A DNA stretch of 35,558 nt from Actinomycetes bacterium (lineage in GTDB: Bacteria; Actinomycetota; Acidimicrobiia; Acidimicrobiales; RAAP-2), in NCBI GenBank assembly GCA_021831125.1, contig JAKBNI010000014.1, forward strand, positions 1 through 35,558, in the 5' to 3' direction. Position 1 is the first letter of the stretch; each line of letters begins with the position of its first letter. The translations under genes and the position numbers were made by a program. The notes beneath the pieces are model-generated. The model did not search any database and was not told the DNA's origin. It saw nothing but the letters and a program-made list of their open reading frames with translations. Below are positions 15,901 through 24,144 of this stretch, piece after piece.

Positions 15901-16955
15901 CCATGGTCGTGAGCGGCACGATGCCCCCGTTGACGCCATCTGCGGGGGTCGGGTTCCGGATCGCGAGGAGGAGCCTCGTCGGAGTCCTCCTCATCGCCGC
16001 GGTGCTCTTTCCTGAGTTCACCCAGAGCCCCTACGTCTTGGGCGTGGCGTTTCAGGCCGAGATGCTCATGTGCCTCGCCCTCGGACTGAACATCGTCGTC
16101 GGGTACGCGGGAATGCTGGACCTCGGCTTCGCGGCCTTCTTCGCGATCGGCGCCTACACCACGGGAATCCTCTCGACCAAAGAGCACTGGTCCATCATCG
16201 CGACCATCGTGCCCGGCGTCGCGGTCGCGGTGGTCTGCGCGTTGATCATCGGTTTCCCGACGTTGCGCCTTCGCAGCGACTACCTCGCCGTCGTGACCCT
16301 CGGTTTCGGCGAGATCATCCAGACGATTGCCATCAACCTGAACCAGACCGGCGGCCCCACGGGGATCTACGCGATCCCGATGCTCACCATTGGCAGCGTT
16401 GTGGTGGGGAGCAACACGGGCTACTACTACGTGTTCCTCGTCCTCGTCGTGGCCTTCGCCCTTTTCTCTACACGCCTCAGGAACTCGCGCCTGGGTCGGG
16501 CGTGGCTGTGCATTCGCGAGGATGAGGACGCCGCCAAGGCCATGGGAATCAACACCAATCACTACAAGCTCTACGCCTATGTCTTTGGGGCCGTCGTCGG
16601 CTCGATTACCGGCGCGATCTACGCCCCCGCCCTGTCCGCGATCTCTCCGGCGAGCTTCGGCTTCAGCGAGTCGCTGCTGATCGTCATGGCGGTCGCCATT
16701 GGAGGGCTCGGCAGCATCTGGGGCGCCATGTTCGGCGCGGCGGTGGTGGAGATCTTCCCCGAGGTCTTTCGCTCGTTCGCCCAGGCCCGGCTGCTCGTAT
16801 TCGGCATCGCCCTGGTGGTGCTGATGGTGGTGAGGCCGCGCGGACTCTTCCCCGAGCGGGCCTTCCACGGCCTCGGGGCTCGCGTCCGTGCTCGACTCGC
16901 TCGCCGGAGCGCCGAGCGCAGTCTCCCGGTCTTGGGAGACATGGCGGAGTCCTAG
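15897..16955 (+). CDS. livM: Branched-chain-type ABC permease LivM
   Basis: This 352 aa membrane protein is the second channel subunit. Typical LivM motifs include CLALGLNIVVGYAGMLDLGF, FFAIGAYTTG, LRLRSDYLAVVTLGFGEII, and the ATPase-contact loop RLGRAWLCIREDEDAAKAMGI. It has about nine to ten hydrophobic segments and a basic C-terminal tail. The GTG at 15897 overlaps the livH stop (GTGA); an ATG six bases downstream is the alternative. Confidence 0.9.
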   Translation: MTMVVSGTMPPLTPSAGVGFRIARRSLVGVLLIAAVLFPEFTQSPYVLGVAFQAEMLMCLALGLNIVVGYAGMLDLGFAAFFAIGAYTTGILSTKEHWSIIATIVPGVAVAVVCALIIGFPTLRLRSDYLAVVTLGFGEIIQTIAINLNQTGGPTGIYAIPMLTIGSVVVGSNTGYYYVFLVLVVAFALFSTRLRNSRLGRAWLCIREDEDAAKAMGINTNHYKLYAYVFGAVVGSITGAIYAPALSAISPASFGFSESLLIVMAVAIGGLGSIWGAMFGAAVVEIFPEVFRSFAQARLLVFGIALVVLMVVRPRGLFPERAFHGLGARVRARLARRSAERSLPVLGDMAES

Positions 16956-16965
16956 AGAACCACTC

Positions 16966-17733
16966 ATGACCGCTGTCTTGCAGACCGAACAGCTCTCGCT
17001 TCGCTTCGGGGGGGTGGACGCGCTCTCTGACGTGTCGCTCCAGATTGCCGAGTCATCCCTGCACGCCATCATCGGGCCCAACGGAGCCGGCAAGACGTCC
17101 CTCTTCAACTGCCTGACGGGCTACTACCGACCGACGGGCGGGGCGGTGCGCTTTCGGGGGAGCGACGTCACCCGGTTGGACCCCGCGAAGGTGGCCGGAC
17201 TGGGCATCCGCCGGACGTTCCAGAACATCCGCGTCTTTCCCAAGATGTCGGTGATCGAGAACGTGCTGGCGGGCGGACACCTTCGCGCCACGCCCAACCT
17301 CCTGTCGATCATCGCGTCGGGTCCACGGTTCCGCAAGGTCGAGCGCCAACTGCGTGAAGAGGCGATGGAGAGCCTGGATTTCGTGGGCTTGGCTGATCAG
17401 TGGAGCAACCTCGCGGGCGACCTGCCCTACGGGATGCGCAAGCGCATGGAGCTCGCACGCGCCCTTATCGCGAATCCGGTGGTGGTGCTGCTGGACGAGC
17501 CCGCCGCCGGCGTGAGCTCGGTCGAGCGGGAGGAGCTCTCGCGGGTAATCCAGAGGATCCACTCCCGGGGCATCTGTGTGGTCATGATCGAGCACGACGT
17601 GGACCTCGTGATGGAGGTCGCCACGGACGTGACCGTCCTCGACAACGGTCGAGTCATCGCGGAGGGGGCGCCTCACGATGTGCGTTCCAACCCGGACGTC
17701 ATCCGGGCGTATATGGGACGGGAGCGCAAGTGA
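16966..17733 (+). CDS. livG: Branched-chain-type ABC ATPase LivG
   Basis: This 255 aa ATPase has Walker A (GPNGAGKTSLFN), a LivG-type Q-loop region (GIRRTFQNIRVFPKMSVIENV), a degenerate signature (LPYGMRKRMELARAL) and Walker B (VVLLDEPAAGVSS). The His of the H-loop is in VVMIEHDVDLVMEV. The insert after the Q-loop and the short C-terminus (IRAYMG) are LivG traits. The ATG at 16966 lies 10 bases after the livM stop. It forms the heterodimeric motor with LivF. Confidence 0.92.
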   Translation: MTAVLQTEQLSLRFGGVDALSDVSLQIAESSLHAIIGPNGAGKTSLFNCLTGYYRPTGGAVRFRGSDVTRLDPAKVAGLGIRRTFQNIRVFPKMSVIENVLAGGHLRATPNLLSIIASGPRFRKVERQLREEAMESLDFVGLADQWSNLAGDLPYGMRKRMELARALIANPVVVLLDEPAAGVSSVEREELSRVIQRIHSRGICVVMIEHDVDLVMEVATDVTVLDNGRVIAEGAPHDVRSNPDVIRAYMGRERK

Positions 17734-18461
17734 GGGCGCTGGAACTCAGGGACGTCAGCGTGTTCTACGGCGCGGTCCGCGGTGTCGAGCACGTCGACCT
17801 CCACGTCGACGAGGGGGAGATCGTGTCCCTCCTCGGCGCGAACGGGGCCGGCAAGAGCACTCTCCTCAAGGCCATATCGGGGATCGTCCACCCTCGCGCG
17901 GGTTCGATCGAGTTCTTCGGCGACGCCCTGGCCAAGCAGTCCGCACACCGTCGCGTCCGACGCGGACTGGTCCACGTGCCCGAAGGGCGGCGGATCTTCA
18001 CCACCCTGACCATCGCCGAGAACCTCGAACTGGGCGCCTACGGCATCCAGCTGGGTCGAGGCGAACGGGCCGACCGGCTCCGTGAGGTGCTGGAGCACTT
18101 CCCCATCCTTCAACGCCACTTCGACCGTCTGGCCGGTACACTCTCGGGAGGCGAGCAGCAGGTCCTGGCGATCGGACGGGCCATGATGTCCCAGCCGAAA
18201 CTCCTCATGATCGACGAGCCGTCCCTCGGACTTGATCCTCAGAAGATCGACATCGTGTATGACATGCTCGAGGAGGTGGCTCGACTGGGCACGACCGTGC
18301 TGCTCGTGGAGCAGAACGTCTCGCTGGCGCTGGAGATTTCGGCTCGCGCCTACGTCCTCCAACAGGGTTCCATCGTCCTCTCGGGGGACGCGTCGACCCT
18401 CGCGGAGGACCCTCGGGTCGCGGACGCCTATCTGGGTAAGGTGAACGATGTACCGGAGTGA
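17730..18461 (+). CDS. livF: Branched-chain-type ABC ATPase LivF
   Basis: This 243 aa ATPase begins RALELRDVSVFYGAV and has Walker A (GANGAGKSTLLKAI), the LivF motif LVHVPEGRRIFTTLTIAENLELG in pieces, signature LSGGEQQVLAIGRAM, Walker B (LLMIDEPSLGL) and H-loop region (VLLVEQNVSLALEI, where Gln replaces the usual His, normal for LivF). The C-terminus DPRVADAYLG is also typical. The GTG start overlaps the livG stop (GTGA), and the next gene overlaps its stop in the same way, so the importer genes are coupled to the regulator gene. Confidence 0.93.
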   Translation: MRALELRDVSVFYGAVRGVEHVDLHVDEGEIVSLLGANGAGKSTLLKAISGIVHPRAGSIEFFGDALAKQSAHRRVRRGLVHVPEGRRIFTTLTIAENLELGAYGIQLGRGERADRLREVLEHFPILQRHFDRLAGTLSGGEQQVLAIGRAMMSQPKLLMIDEPSLGLDPQKIDIVYDMLEEVARLGTTVLLVEQNVSLALEISARAYVLQQGSIVLSGDASTLAEDPRVADAYLGKVNDVPE

Positions 18462-19216
18462 CGGGCCTGACGAGGGCGGTGAGACTCCGGGGGTCCGCGG
18501 GGGACTCGGCGTCGAGACGCGGGTGGTCTGAGAAGGTGGCTGGCCGCTCGGCGATTCGTCAGATTCCGACGGAGGAGAGTCTGCGCAGCAAGGTAGAGAG
18601 CTCCTTGGCTGCGGCCATCATCTCGGGCGAGCTCGCCCAGGGAGAGCTGGTGACGGTCCCGGTCCTCGCCGCCCAGTTCGCGGTCTCGGCGACGCCGGTT
18701 CGCGAGGCGATGCTGGACCTGGAGAAGCGCGGATTCGTGGAGCCCGTGAAGAACAAGGGTTTCCGGGTCACGACGGTCAGCGCTGACGACTTGCGCGAGA
18801 TCGTGGAAGTGCGTACCGCGCTCGAGGCCCCCGCCATGCGAGTCGTCGCCGCGCGCCTGAAGGGGACGTCGCTCTCGACCTATCGGGCGCGTGCGGACCG
18901 CATCGTGGCCAACGTCGAGCGGGTCAACTTCAAGGGCTACCTCGAGGCGGACTCGGAGTTCCACCTCTCCCTCCTCGAGCTGACGGGCAATCGACGAATG
19001 GTCGAGATCGTCTCGGAGCTGCGCAAGCAGACGCGCATGGTCGGGCTCACCCGGCTGCGCAACACCGAGGTGCTGCGACGCTCGGCCCAGGAACACCACG
19101 ACCTCTTGGACCTGCTCGGCGCGGGCCAGGGCGCGGCGGCCGAGCGACTACTGCGTCGACACATCGGACACGTCCTGGGCTGGTGGGCGGGCGTCGACGA
19201 GGACCCCCACGGGTGA
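18458..19216 (+). CDS. GntR-family regulator with FCD ligand domain
   Basis: This 252 aa transcription factor has an N-terminal winged helix (about residues 45-105) with the recognition region VPVLAAQFAVSATPVREAMLDLEKRGFV (seen in pieces). An all-helical FCD domain follows (about 110-235), with the metal-site style EADSEFHLSLLELTGN and HHDLLDLL followed by RRHIGHV. FCD regulators usually respond to the substrate of the genes beside them, so this one probably controls the hydroxyproline genes. A perfect palindrome, TGTAACATGTTACA, lies 38 bases after its stop codon and just before the catabolic operon. The GTG start overlaps the livF stop (GTGA); the first 27 residues look unconserved, and a GTG at 18536 is an alternative start. 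Confidence 0.88.
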   Translation: MTGLTRAVRLRGSAGDSASRRGWSEKVAGRSAIRQIPTEESLRSKVESSLAAAIISGELAQGELVTVPVLAAQFAVSATPVREAMLDLEKRGFVEPVKNKGFRVTTVSADDLREIVEVRTALEAPAMRVVAARLKGTSLSTYRARADRIVANVERVNFKGYLEADSEFHLSLLELTGNRRMVEIVSELRKQTRMVGLTRLRNTEVLRRSAQEHHDLLDLLGAGQGAAAERLLRRHIGHVLGWWAGVDEDPHG

Positions 19217-19243
19217 GTCCGGTCACCGGGGCGCACCATCGTG

Positions 19244-19254
19244 TATTCTAAAAT
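19244..19254 (+). promoter_or_regulatory. Likely -10 region of the catabolic operon
   Basis: The AT-rich stretch TATTCTAAAAT contains two TANNNT matches (TATTCT and TAAAAT) and runs into the palindrome at 19254-19267. No clear -35 is seen. A regulator bound at the palindrome would block the start of transcription. Confidence 0.45.
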
Positions 19255-19267
19255 GTAACATGTTACA
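19254..19267. promoter_or_regulatory. Perfect palindrome, candidate FCD/GntR operator
   Basis: TGTAACATGTTACA is a perfect 14-bp palindrome, AT-rich in a GC-rich background. It sits between the regulator gene and the first catabolic gene, overlapping the presumed -10 region and a few bases before the ribosome-binding site (GAGGAG). Its position is that of an autoregulated operator; binding is inferred. Confidence 0.65.
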
Positions 19268-19279
19268 CGAGGAGATGGG

Positions 19280-20452
19280 GTGACGAGAGACGTCCTCGTC
19301 ATCGGGGCCGGCATCGTCGGCGCCGCTATCGCTCGCTCCCTCGCGCGCCGGGGCGTCACCGTCGTCGTAGTCGACCGTGGCCCCGCGGTGGGCGGCACGT
19401 CGGGCGCCGGCGAGGGGAACCTCCTCGTCAGCGACAAGGGTCCGGGGCCGGAACTCGAGCTGGCGAAGTACTCGCTCGGACTGTGGCGAACCTGGGCGGC
19501 CGAGCTGCGGACAGAGCTCGACGCGCGATTCGCCTCCATCGAGTACGTGGCGAAGGGCGGGGTCGTCGTGGCGACGTCCGCCGGCGGCGCTGACGCGCTG
19601 AGGGGCTTCGCCGCCCGTCAACAGCGCGCGGGCGTCGAGGCGCACTTCCTCGACGCGTCAGAGGCGCGAGCGTTGGAGCCGGAGCTGGGTCCGGCGGTCG
19701 TGGCGGGGGTGCACTACCCCCAGGACGCCCAGGTCCAGCCGGTCATCGCCGCCGAAGCGATCCTGGCGTCGGCTCGTCGGAGCGGAGCGCGCGTGCTGCC
19801 CGGCACGACGGTCACCGGTCCCGAGGTCGACAGAAGTGGCCGCCTCGTGGGGGTCCGAACGACGAAGGGGACGCTTCGCGCGGACGTGGTGATCGTCGCC
19901 GCCGGACCCTGGTCGGGGGAGGTCGCGCGCACCCTTGGCGGGACCCTGCGGATCGGACCGCGCAAGGGACTCCTCTTGGTCACCGCGCGGATGGGTCCTC
20001 GCGTACGGCACAAGGTCTACGACGCCGACTACGTCGGAGCCGTGCAGTCGGACGACCGAGCCCTGCAGACGTCGACGGTCATCGAGTCGACCGAGTCGGG
20101 GACCATCCTCATCGGTTCGTCCCGGCAGGACGTGGGCTTCGACGGCCGCGTTGAGGTGTCCGTCCTGCGCGCCATCGCGTCACGGGCGATAGGGCTGATG
20201 CCATTCCTCGCGGACGCGACGGTAATCCGGGCGTACGGGGGCTTCCGACCGTTCTCGCCGGATCACCTCCCCGTGATCGGACCCGCCCCGGGCGTTCCAG
20301 GGCTCTGGTACGCGACGGGTCACGAGGGCGCCGGAATCGGACTGGCACCGGCGACCGGTGAGCTGGTCGCGGCGTCGCTCCTGGGCGAGACGACCGCGCT
20401 CGAGATCGACCCGTTCCGGGCCGACAGGGCTACGTTGTCCGGAGCCGCCTAG
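19280..20452 (+). CDS. FAD-dependent D-hydroxyproline dehydrogenase, DAO-type subunit
   Basis: This 390 aa protein belongs to the D-amino-acid oxidase (DAO) fold family, like HcnC. It has an N-terminal dinucleotide motif (VLVIGAGIVGAAIARSLARRG), a DAO core and a C-terminal FAD motif (GLWYATGHEGAGIGLAPATGELVA, in pieces). The phrase RAYGGFRPFSPDHLPVIGPAPG is typical. Together with the next two genes it forms an HcnABC-like three-subunit flavin/iron-sulfur dehydrogenase, the architecture known for bacterial cis-4-hydroxy-D-proline dehydrogenase. It would oxidise cis-4-hydroxy-D-proline to pyrroline-4-hydroxy-2-carboxylate. The GTG start has GAGGAG upstream. A related D-amino acid or opine substrate is possible, but the neighbours argue for hydroxyproline. 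Confidence 0.82.
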   Translation: MTRDVLVIGAGIVGAAIARSLARRGVTVVVVDRGPAVGGTSGAGEGNLLVSDKGPGPELELAKYSLGLWRTWAAELRTELDARFASIEYVAKGGVVVATSAGGADALRGFAARQQRAGVEAHFLDASEARALEPELGPAVVAGVHYPQDAQVQPVIAAEAILASARRSGARVLPGTTVTGPEVDRSGRLVGVRTTKGTLRADVVIVAAGPWSGEVARTLGGTLRIGPRKGLLLVTARMGPRVRHKVYDADYVGAVQSDDRALQTSTVIESTESGTILIGSSRQDVGFDGRVEVSVLRAIASRAIGLMPFLADATVIRAYGGFRPFSPDHLPVIGPAPGVPGLWYATGHEGAGIGLAPATGELVAASLLGETTALEIDPFRADRATLSGAA

Positions 20453-20782
20453 ATGATCGGACACCGAGTGCCCGACCGAGACGGAGCCGCCGTCTCGACA
20501 CCAATCACCATCTCGGTCGACGGAGAGCCGATCGAGGCTCGTGTCGGCCAGTCTCTGGCCGCGGCCCTGATCGCGGCGGGCACCGTCGCGTGGCGCACGA
20601 CGCCCCGCGCGCGCCGACCACGGGGTGCCTTCTGCGCCATGGGGGTCTGCTTCGACTGCCTCGTCGTGGTGAACGGTCGTCACGACGTGCGCGCCTGCCA
20701 GCACCGGGTCGCGGCCGGTGACGTCGTGGAGAGTTCGCCGTGGCCCGACGGCCGCGTCTCCGACGGGGGCGACCGTGGATGA
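20453..20782 (+). CDS. [2Fe-2S] subunit of D-hydroxyproline dehydrogenase (HcnA-like)
   Basis: This 109 aa protein is a small plant-type ferredoxin domain. It starts with a beta hairpin (ISVDGEPIEARVGQSLAAALI) and carries the cluster ligands Cys-x4-Cys-x2-Cys in FCAMGVCFDC, with a fourth Cys in VRACQH. It has the length and form of the HcnA-like subunit found between the two flavin subunits in hydroxyproline dehydrogenase and opine oxidase operons. It should carry electrons between the flavin subunits. The ATG follows the previous stop codon immediately, and its end overlaps the next start by eight bases. Confidence 0.85.
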   Translation: MIGHRVPDRDGAAVSTPITISVDGEPIEARVGQSLAAALIAAGTVAWRTTPRARRPRGAFCAMGVCFDCLVVVNGRHDVRACQHRVAAGDVVESSPWPDGRVSDGGDRG

Positions 20783-22184
20783 GGTCCTCGTCGTCGGGGC
20801 GGGTCCGGCGGGTCTCGCCGCGGCGACGGCGGCGCGGTCGGCAGGACGTCGCGTCGTGCTGGTCGACTCGTCGGACTACCTCGGGGGACAGTACTGGCGC
20901 CACGCTCCGTCGAGCCAGGCCGCGGGGCCACCATCTCGCCAGCATCACGGGTGGGCAGGCTTCGAGCGTCTGCGGCAGCGGCTGGTCGGTGATCCGGGAT
21001 GTCAGGTGGTGACCTCGGCTCACGTCTGGTCGATCGACTCCGACGGCGTCCACGTCATGGTGGGCGAAGCCGACGGAGAGGGTCGCGAGAGTCGCTGCTA
21101 CCGCGCCGCAGCGGTCGTCCTCGCGACCGGCGCCCACGATCGCGTCCTTCCGGTCCCTGGCTGGGATCTCCCGGGCGTCTACAGCGCGGGCGGGGGTCAG
21201 GCTCTCGCGAAGGGCGAAGGCGTGGCGATCGGGCGGCGTGTCGTCGTGGCCGGCACCGGCCCCTTCCTGTTGCCCGTCGCGTCCTCACTCCTCGACGCCG
21301 GGTGCGCCGTGGCGGGTGTCTTCGAGGCCGGTCGCGCCGGACACCTGATGCGCCGGTGGACCGTGCGGCCGTGGGAGCTTCTCGGGCAGCCGGCCAAGGT
21401 TCTCGAGCTCGGGCGATACGGCTCGACACTGGCGCGGCGGCGCGTGCGCTACGCGACCGGGTGCGCGGTCACGGCGATCCACGGTGGCCAGCGGGTTGAG
21501 GCGGTGACCGTCTCGCGGCTCGACGCGTCGTGGGCGCCGCGGCCCGGGGTTGGCGAGACGCTTGACGTGGACGCCGTGTGCCTGGGGTTTGGATTCTCGC
21601 CCCGGGTTGAATTGGCGTTGGCCGCGGGCTGTCGACTGGACGACCGACACTTCGTGATGGTGGACGCGCAGCAGCGTACGAGCGTCCCTTCGGTCTTCGC
21701 GGCCGGCGAGATCACGGGCATCGGAGGTGTCGACCTCGCGCTCTGCGAAGGGACGATCGCCGGCCACGTGGCGGCCGGGGGTCGCGGGGATGATTCGGTC
21801 CTACGTGTGGAACGGCGACGACGGAAGGTCCTGCGCGCCTTCGCGTCTCGGTTGCAAGGTGCTCACGCGATAGGTCCGAAGTGGACGGACTGGCTCAACG
21901 ACGACACCGTCGTCTGTCGGTGCGAGGAGGTCGACGTGGCTCGACTCCGGTCCGTGGTCGAGACCTCGGAGTCGTTGAGCCTGAGATCGCTGATGCTCCA
22001 GTCCCGGGCCGGACTGGGCTCGTGCCAGGCTCGAATCTGTGGACGGACCGTCGAGGAACTGCTCCTTCGCACCATCCCGTCGCACCGGCTCGTGGGCGAA
22101 GGGTCGATTGACCGGCGGCCGATTGCCTCCCCGGTACGCCTCGGTGAGATTGCGCAGTCCCGCGCGTTTGAGGTCGAAGGTTGA
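20775..22184 (+). CDS. FAD/NAD(P)-dependent subunit of D-hydroxyproline dehydrogenase (HcnB-like)
   Basis: This 469 aa flavoprotein has two Rossmann motifs: VLVVGAGPAGLAAATAARSAG at the N-terminus for FAD, and VVVAGTGPFLLPVASSLLDAG near residue 155 in the second dinucleotide domain. The C-terminal part (about 375-440) is BFD-like: VVCRCEEVDVARL gives Cys-x-Cys, and SCQARICGR gives Cys-x4-Cys, together a likely second iron-sulfur site. This is the HcnB-like large subunit of the three-part dehydrogenase. The GTG at 20775 overlaps the end of the ferredoxin-like gene (GTGGATGA) and has GGGGG upstream; the open frame extends to 20718 but without family similarity. Confidence 0.84.
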   Translation: MDEVLVVGAGPAGLAAATAARSAGRRVVLVDSSDYLGGQYWRHAPSSQAAGPPSRQHHGWAGFERLRQRLVGDPGCQVVTSAHVWSIDSDGVHVMVGEADGEGRESRCYRAAAVVLATGAHDRVLPVPGWDLPGVYSAGGGQALAKGEGVAIGRRVVVAGTGPFLLPVASSLLDAGCAVAGVFEAGRAGHLMRRWTVRPWELLGQPAKVLELGRYGSTLARRRVRYATGCAVTAIHGGQRVEAVTVSRLDASWAPRPGVGETLDVDAVCLGFGFSPRVELALAAGCRLDDRHFVMVDAQQRTSVPSVFAAGEITGIGGVDLALCEGTIAGHVAAGGRGDDSVLRVERRRRKVLRAFASRLQGAHAIGPKWTDWLNDDTVVCRCEEVDVARLRSVVETSESLSLRSLMLQSRAGLGSCQARICGRTVEELLLRTIPSHRLVGEGSIDRRPIASPVRLGEIAQSRAFEVEG

Positions 22185-22206
22185 TTGAAGGAGTGAAAGG
22201 TACGAC

Positions 22207-23136
22207 ATGAGAGATGAGAGTTTCAACTTCCGCGGCGTCATCGTGGCGACGACGCTGGCGTTCAAGGAGGATCCGAAAGCCCCGGCCGGCCTCGCCGTCG
22301 ACTATGACCGGTTCGCCGAACACTGCGACTGGCTGATTCGCAGCGGCTGTCGGGGGGTCGGGCCCAACGGCTCGCTGGGGGAGTACTCCTCGCTCACCGA
22401 GGAGGAGCGTCGTCGCGTCATCCAGGTGGCGGTCGAGGCGGTCGGCGGCCGAGGTGTCGTGGTGGCGGGCGCACACGGTGTGGGTTGGCACCAGGCTCAG
22501 ATGTGGGCCGAGTGGGCGGGGGAGGACGGTGCGGACGCCGTCCTGCTCCTCCCCCCGACCATCTACCGCGCCTCGGAGGCCGAGGTCGTCGAGCACTTCG
22601 AACGTGTGGCGACCGTCGGAATGCCGATAATGGCGTACAACAACCCCTTCGACACGAAGGTCGACATGGTCCCGACGATGGTGGCGAGGCTGGCGGAGAT
22701 ACCTCAGGTCCTCGCGGTGAAGGAGTTCTCCGGGGACGTACGCCGCGTCATGGAGATCCGAGAGCTGTGTGACATCGACGTCATCGCCGGTGCGGACGAT
22801 CTCTTGTTCGAGTCCCTGGTGGCCGGCGCGGTGGGCTGGTTCGCCGGATACCCCAACGCCTTCCCCAAGGAGTCGGTGGAGATCTACGAGCTCGTCCTCG
22901 CGGGTCAGGTCGACGCGGCCCGCGAGCTCTACCAGCAGCTGGTGCCCATCCTGCGCTGGGACTCTCGCACCGAGTTCGTCCAGGCGATCAAGCTCTCGGT
23001 GGACCTCGTGGGCGAGAGCTACGGGGGGCCGACGCGTCCGCCACGCGGAGCGCTGAGCGCGGAGAACGAGGCCTCCGTGCGACACAATACCCAGAGGGCT
23101 CTCGACTTCTTCAGCCGTCGGGCCACGAGCCACTAG
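22207..23136 (+). CDS. DHDPS-family deaminase (pyrroline-4-hydroxy-2-carboxylate deaminase)
   Basis: This 309 aa TIM-barrel enzyme belongs to the dihydrodipicolinate synthase / N-acetylneuraminate lyase family. The Schiff-base Lys172 is in LAVKEFSGD, and the family Tyr144 is in IMAYNNPF. The substrate-loop motif is GPNGSLGEYSSLTEEER. In hydroxyproline loci this family member converts pyrroline-4-hydroxy-2-carboxylate to 2-oxoglutarate semialdehyde with loss of ammonia. The neighbours (epimerase, dehydrogenase subunits, aldehyde dehydrogenase) make that role likely; a general aldolase cannot be excluded from sequence alone. A GGAG ribosome-binding site lies upstream of the ATG, and the epimerase gene follows after four bases. 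Confidence 0.82.
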   Translation: MRDESFNFRGVIVATTLAFKEDPKAPAGLAVDYDRFAEHCDWLIRSGCRGVGPNGSLGEYSSLTEEERRRVIQVAVEAVGGRGVVVAGAHGVGWHQAQMWAEWAGEDGADAVLLLPPTIYRASEAEVVEHFERVATVGMPIMAYNNPFDTKVDMVPTMVARLAEIPQVLAVKEFSGDVRRVMEIRELCDIDVIAGADDLLFESLVAGAVGWFAGYPNAFPKESVEIYELVLAGQVDAARELYQQLVPILRWDSRTEFVQAIKLSVDLVGESYGGPTRPPRGALSAENEASVRHNTQRALDFFSRRATSH

Positions 23137-23140
23137 GGCG

Positions 23141-24142
23141 ATGAGGACGAGCCGAGTCATCACCGCGGTGGACTCCCATACCGAAGGCATGCCCACGCGG
23201 GTCGTGACGGGGGGGATCGGGGTCATCCCGGGCAGCACCATGCACGAGAAGCGGCTGTACTTCATGGAGCACCTCGACGGGATCAGGAAGTTCCTGATGT
23301 GCGAGCCCCGCGGACACGGCGCCATGAGTGGAGCGATCGTGCAGCCGTCCACCCGGCCGGACGCGGAGTGGGGAGTGGTCTACATCGAGGTGTCGGGCTG
23401 CCTTCCCATGTGCGGTCACGGGACGATGGGGCTCGCCACCGTTCTCGTGGAGACCGGCATGGTCGCCGCCGTCGAACCGGAGACCACGATTCGCCTGGAC
23501 ACGCCAGCCGGGCTGGTGATCGCTCGCGTGTCGGTCTCGCAGGGCCACGCCGACGCCGTCACCATCGAGAACGTGCCGTCGTTCGCGGTGCGCTTGGACG
23601 ACGCCATCGAGGTCCCCGGGTACGGGACGATTCCCTACAGCCTGGCCTGGGGCGGCAACTTCTACGCGATCGTCGACATTCGAGACGTAGGCCTCACGTT
23701 CGATCGACACCGCCAGCACGAGATCACCTCGGCCGGGCTGGCTCTCATGGAGGCCATAAATGAGAAGGATCCTCCTCATCACCCCGAGATCAGCGGGGCC
23801 GACCACTGTCACCATGTGCAGTTCGTCGCGCCGGGCTCGGATGCGCGCCACTCGCGAAACGCGATGGTGATCTACCCCGGGTGGTTCGATCGCTCACCGT
23901 GCGGCACCGGAACGTCGGCCCGGATGGCCGAGCTGTGGTCGCGGGGTGAGCTCAGGCTCGGGGAGGACTTCGTGAATGAGTCCTTCATCGGGACGAGATT
24001 CATCGGCCGACTGGTGCGTGAGGCTGACGTGGCCGGAACCGCCGCCGTCGTCGCGACGGTCACGGGTCGGGCCTGGGTGACCGGCCTAGCGGAGTACCTG
24101 CTCGACCCCAGCGATCCATTCCCCGAGGGATTCGAGTTCTGA
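23141..24142 (+). CDS. 4-hydroxyproline 2-epimerase (proline racemase family)
   Basis: This 333 aa protein has the proline racemase fold, beginning with VDSHTEGMPTRVVTGG. Both catalytic cysteines are present: Cys91 in PMCGHGTMG and Cys254 in RSPCGTGTSARMAEL. The Cys/Cys pair marks a racemase or epimerase; trans-3-hydroxyproline dehydratases of the same family have Ser/Thr in place of one Cys. In this locus the expected reaction is trans-4-hydroxy-L-proline to cis-4-hydroxy-D-proline, the first step of the pathway. Proline racemase is the main alternative, but the downstream deaminase and aldehyde dehydrogenase favour hydroxyproline. The ATG follows the deaminase gene closely, so they share an mRNA. 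Confidence 0.87.
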   Translation: MRTSRVITAVDSHTEGMPTRVVTGGIGVIPGSTMHEKRLYFMEHLDGIRKFLMCEPRGHGAMSGAIVQPSTRPDAEWGVVYIEVSGCLPMCGHGTMGLATVLVETGMVAAVEPETTIRLDTPAGLVIARVSVSQGHADAVTIENVPSFAVRLDDAIEVPGYGTIPYSLAWGGNFYAIVDIRDVGLTFDRHRQHEITSAGLALMEAINEKDPPHHPEISGADHCHHVQFVAPGSDARHSRNAMVIYPGWFDRSPCGTGTSARMAELWSRGELRLGEDFVNESFIGTRFIGRLVREADVAGTAAVVATVTGRAWVTGLAEYLLDPSDPFPEGFEF

Positions 24143-24144
24143 CC

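Noticed and set aside
15774..17108. Minus-strand open frame opposite livM
   Set aside because: Composition is that of a shadow (Glu, Asp, His, Arg rich) and livM on the plus strand is certain.
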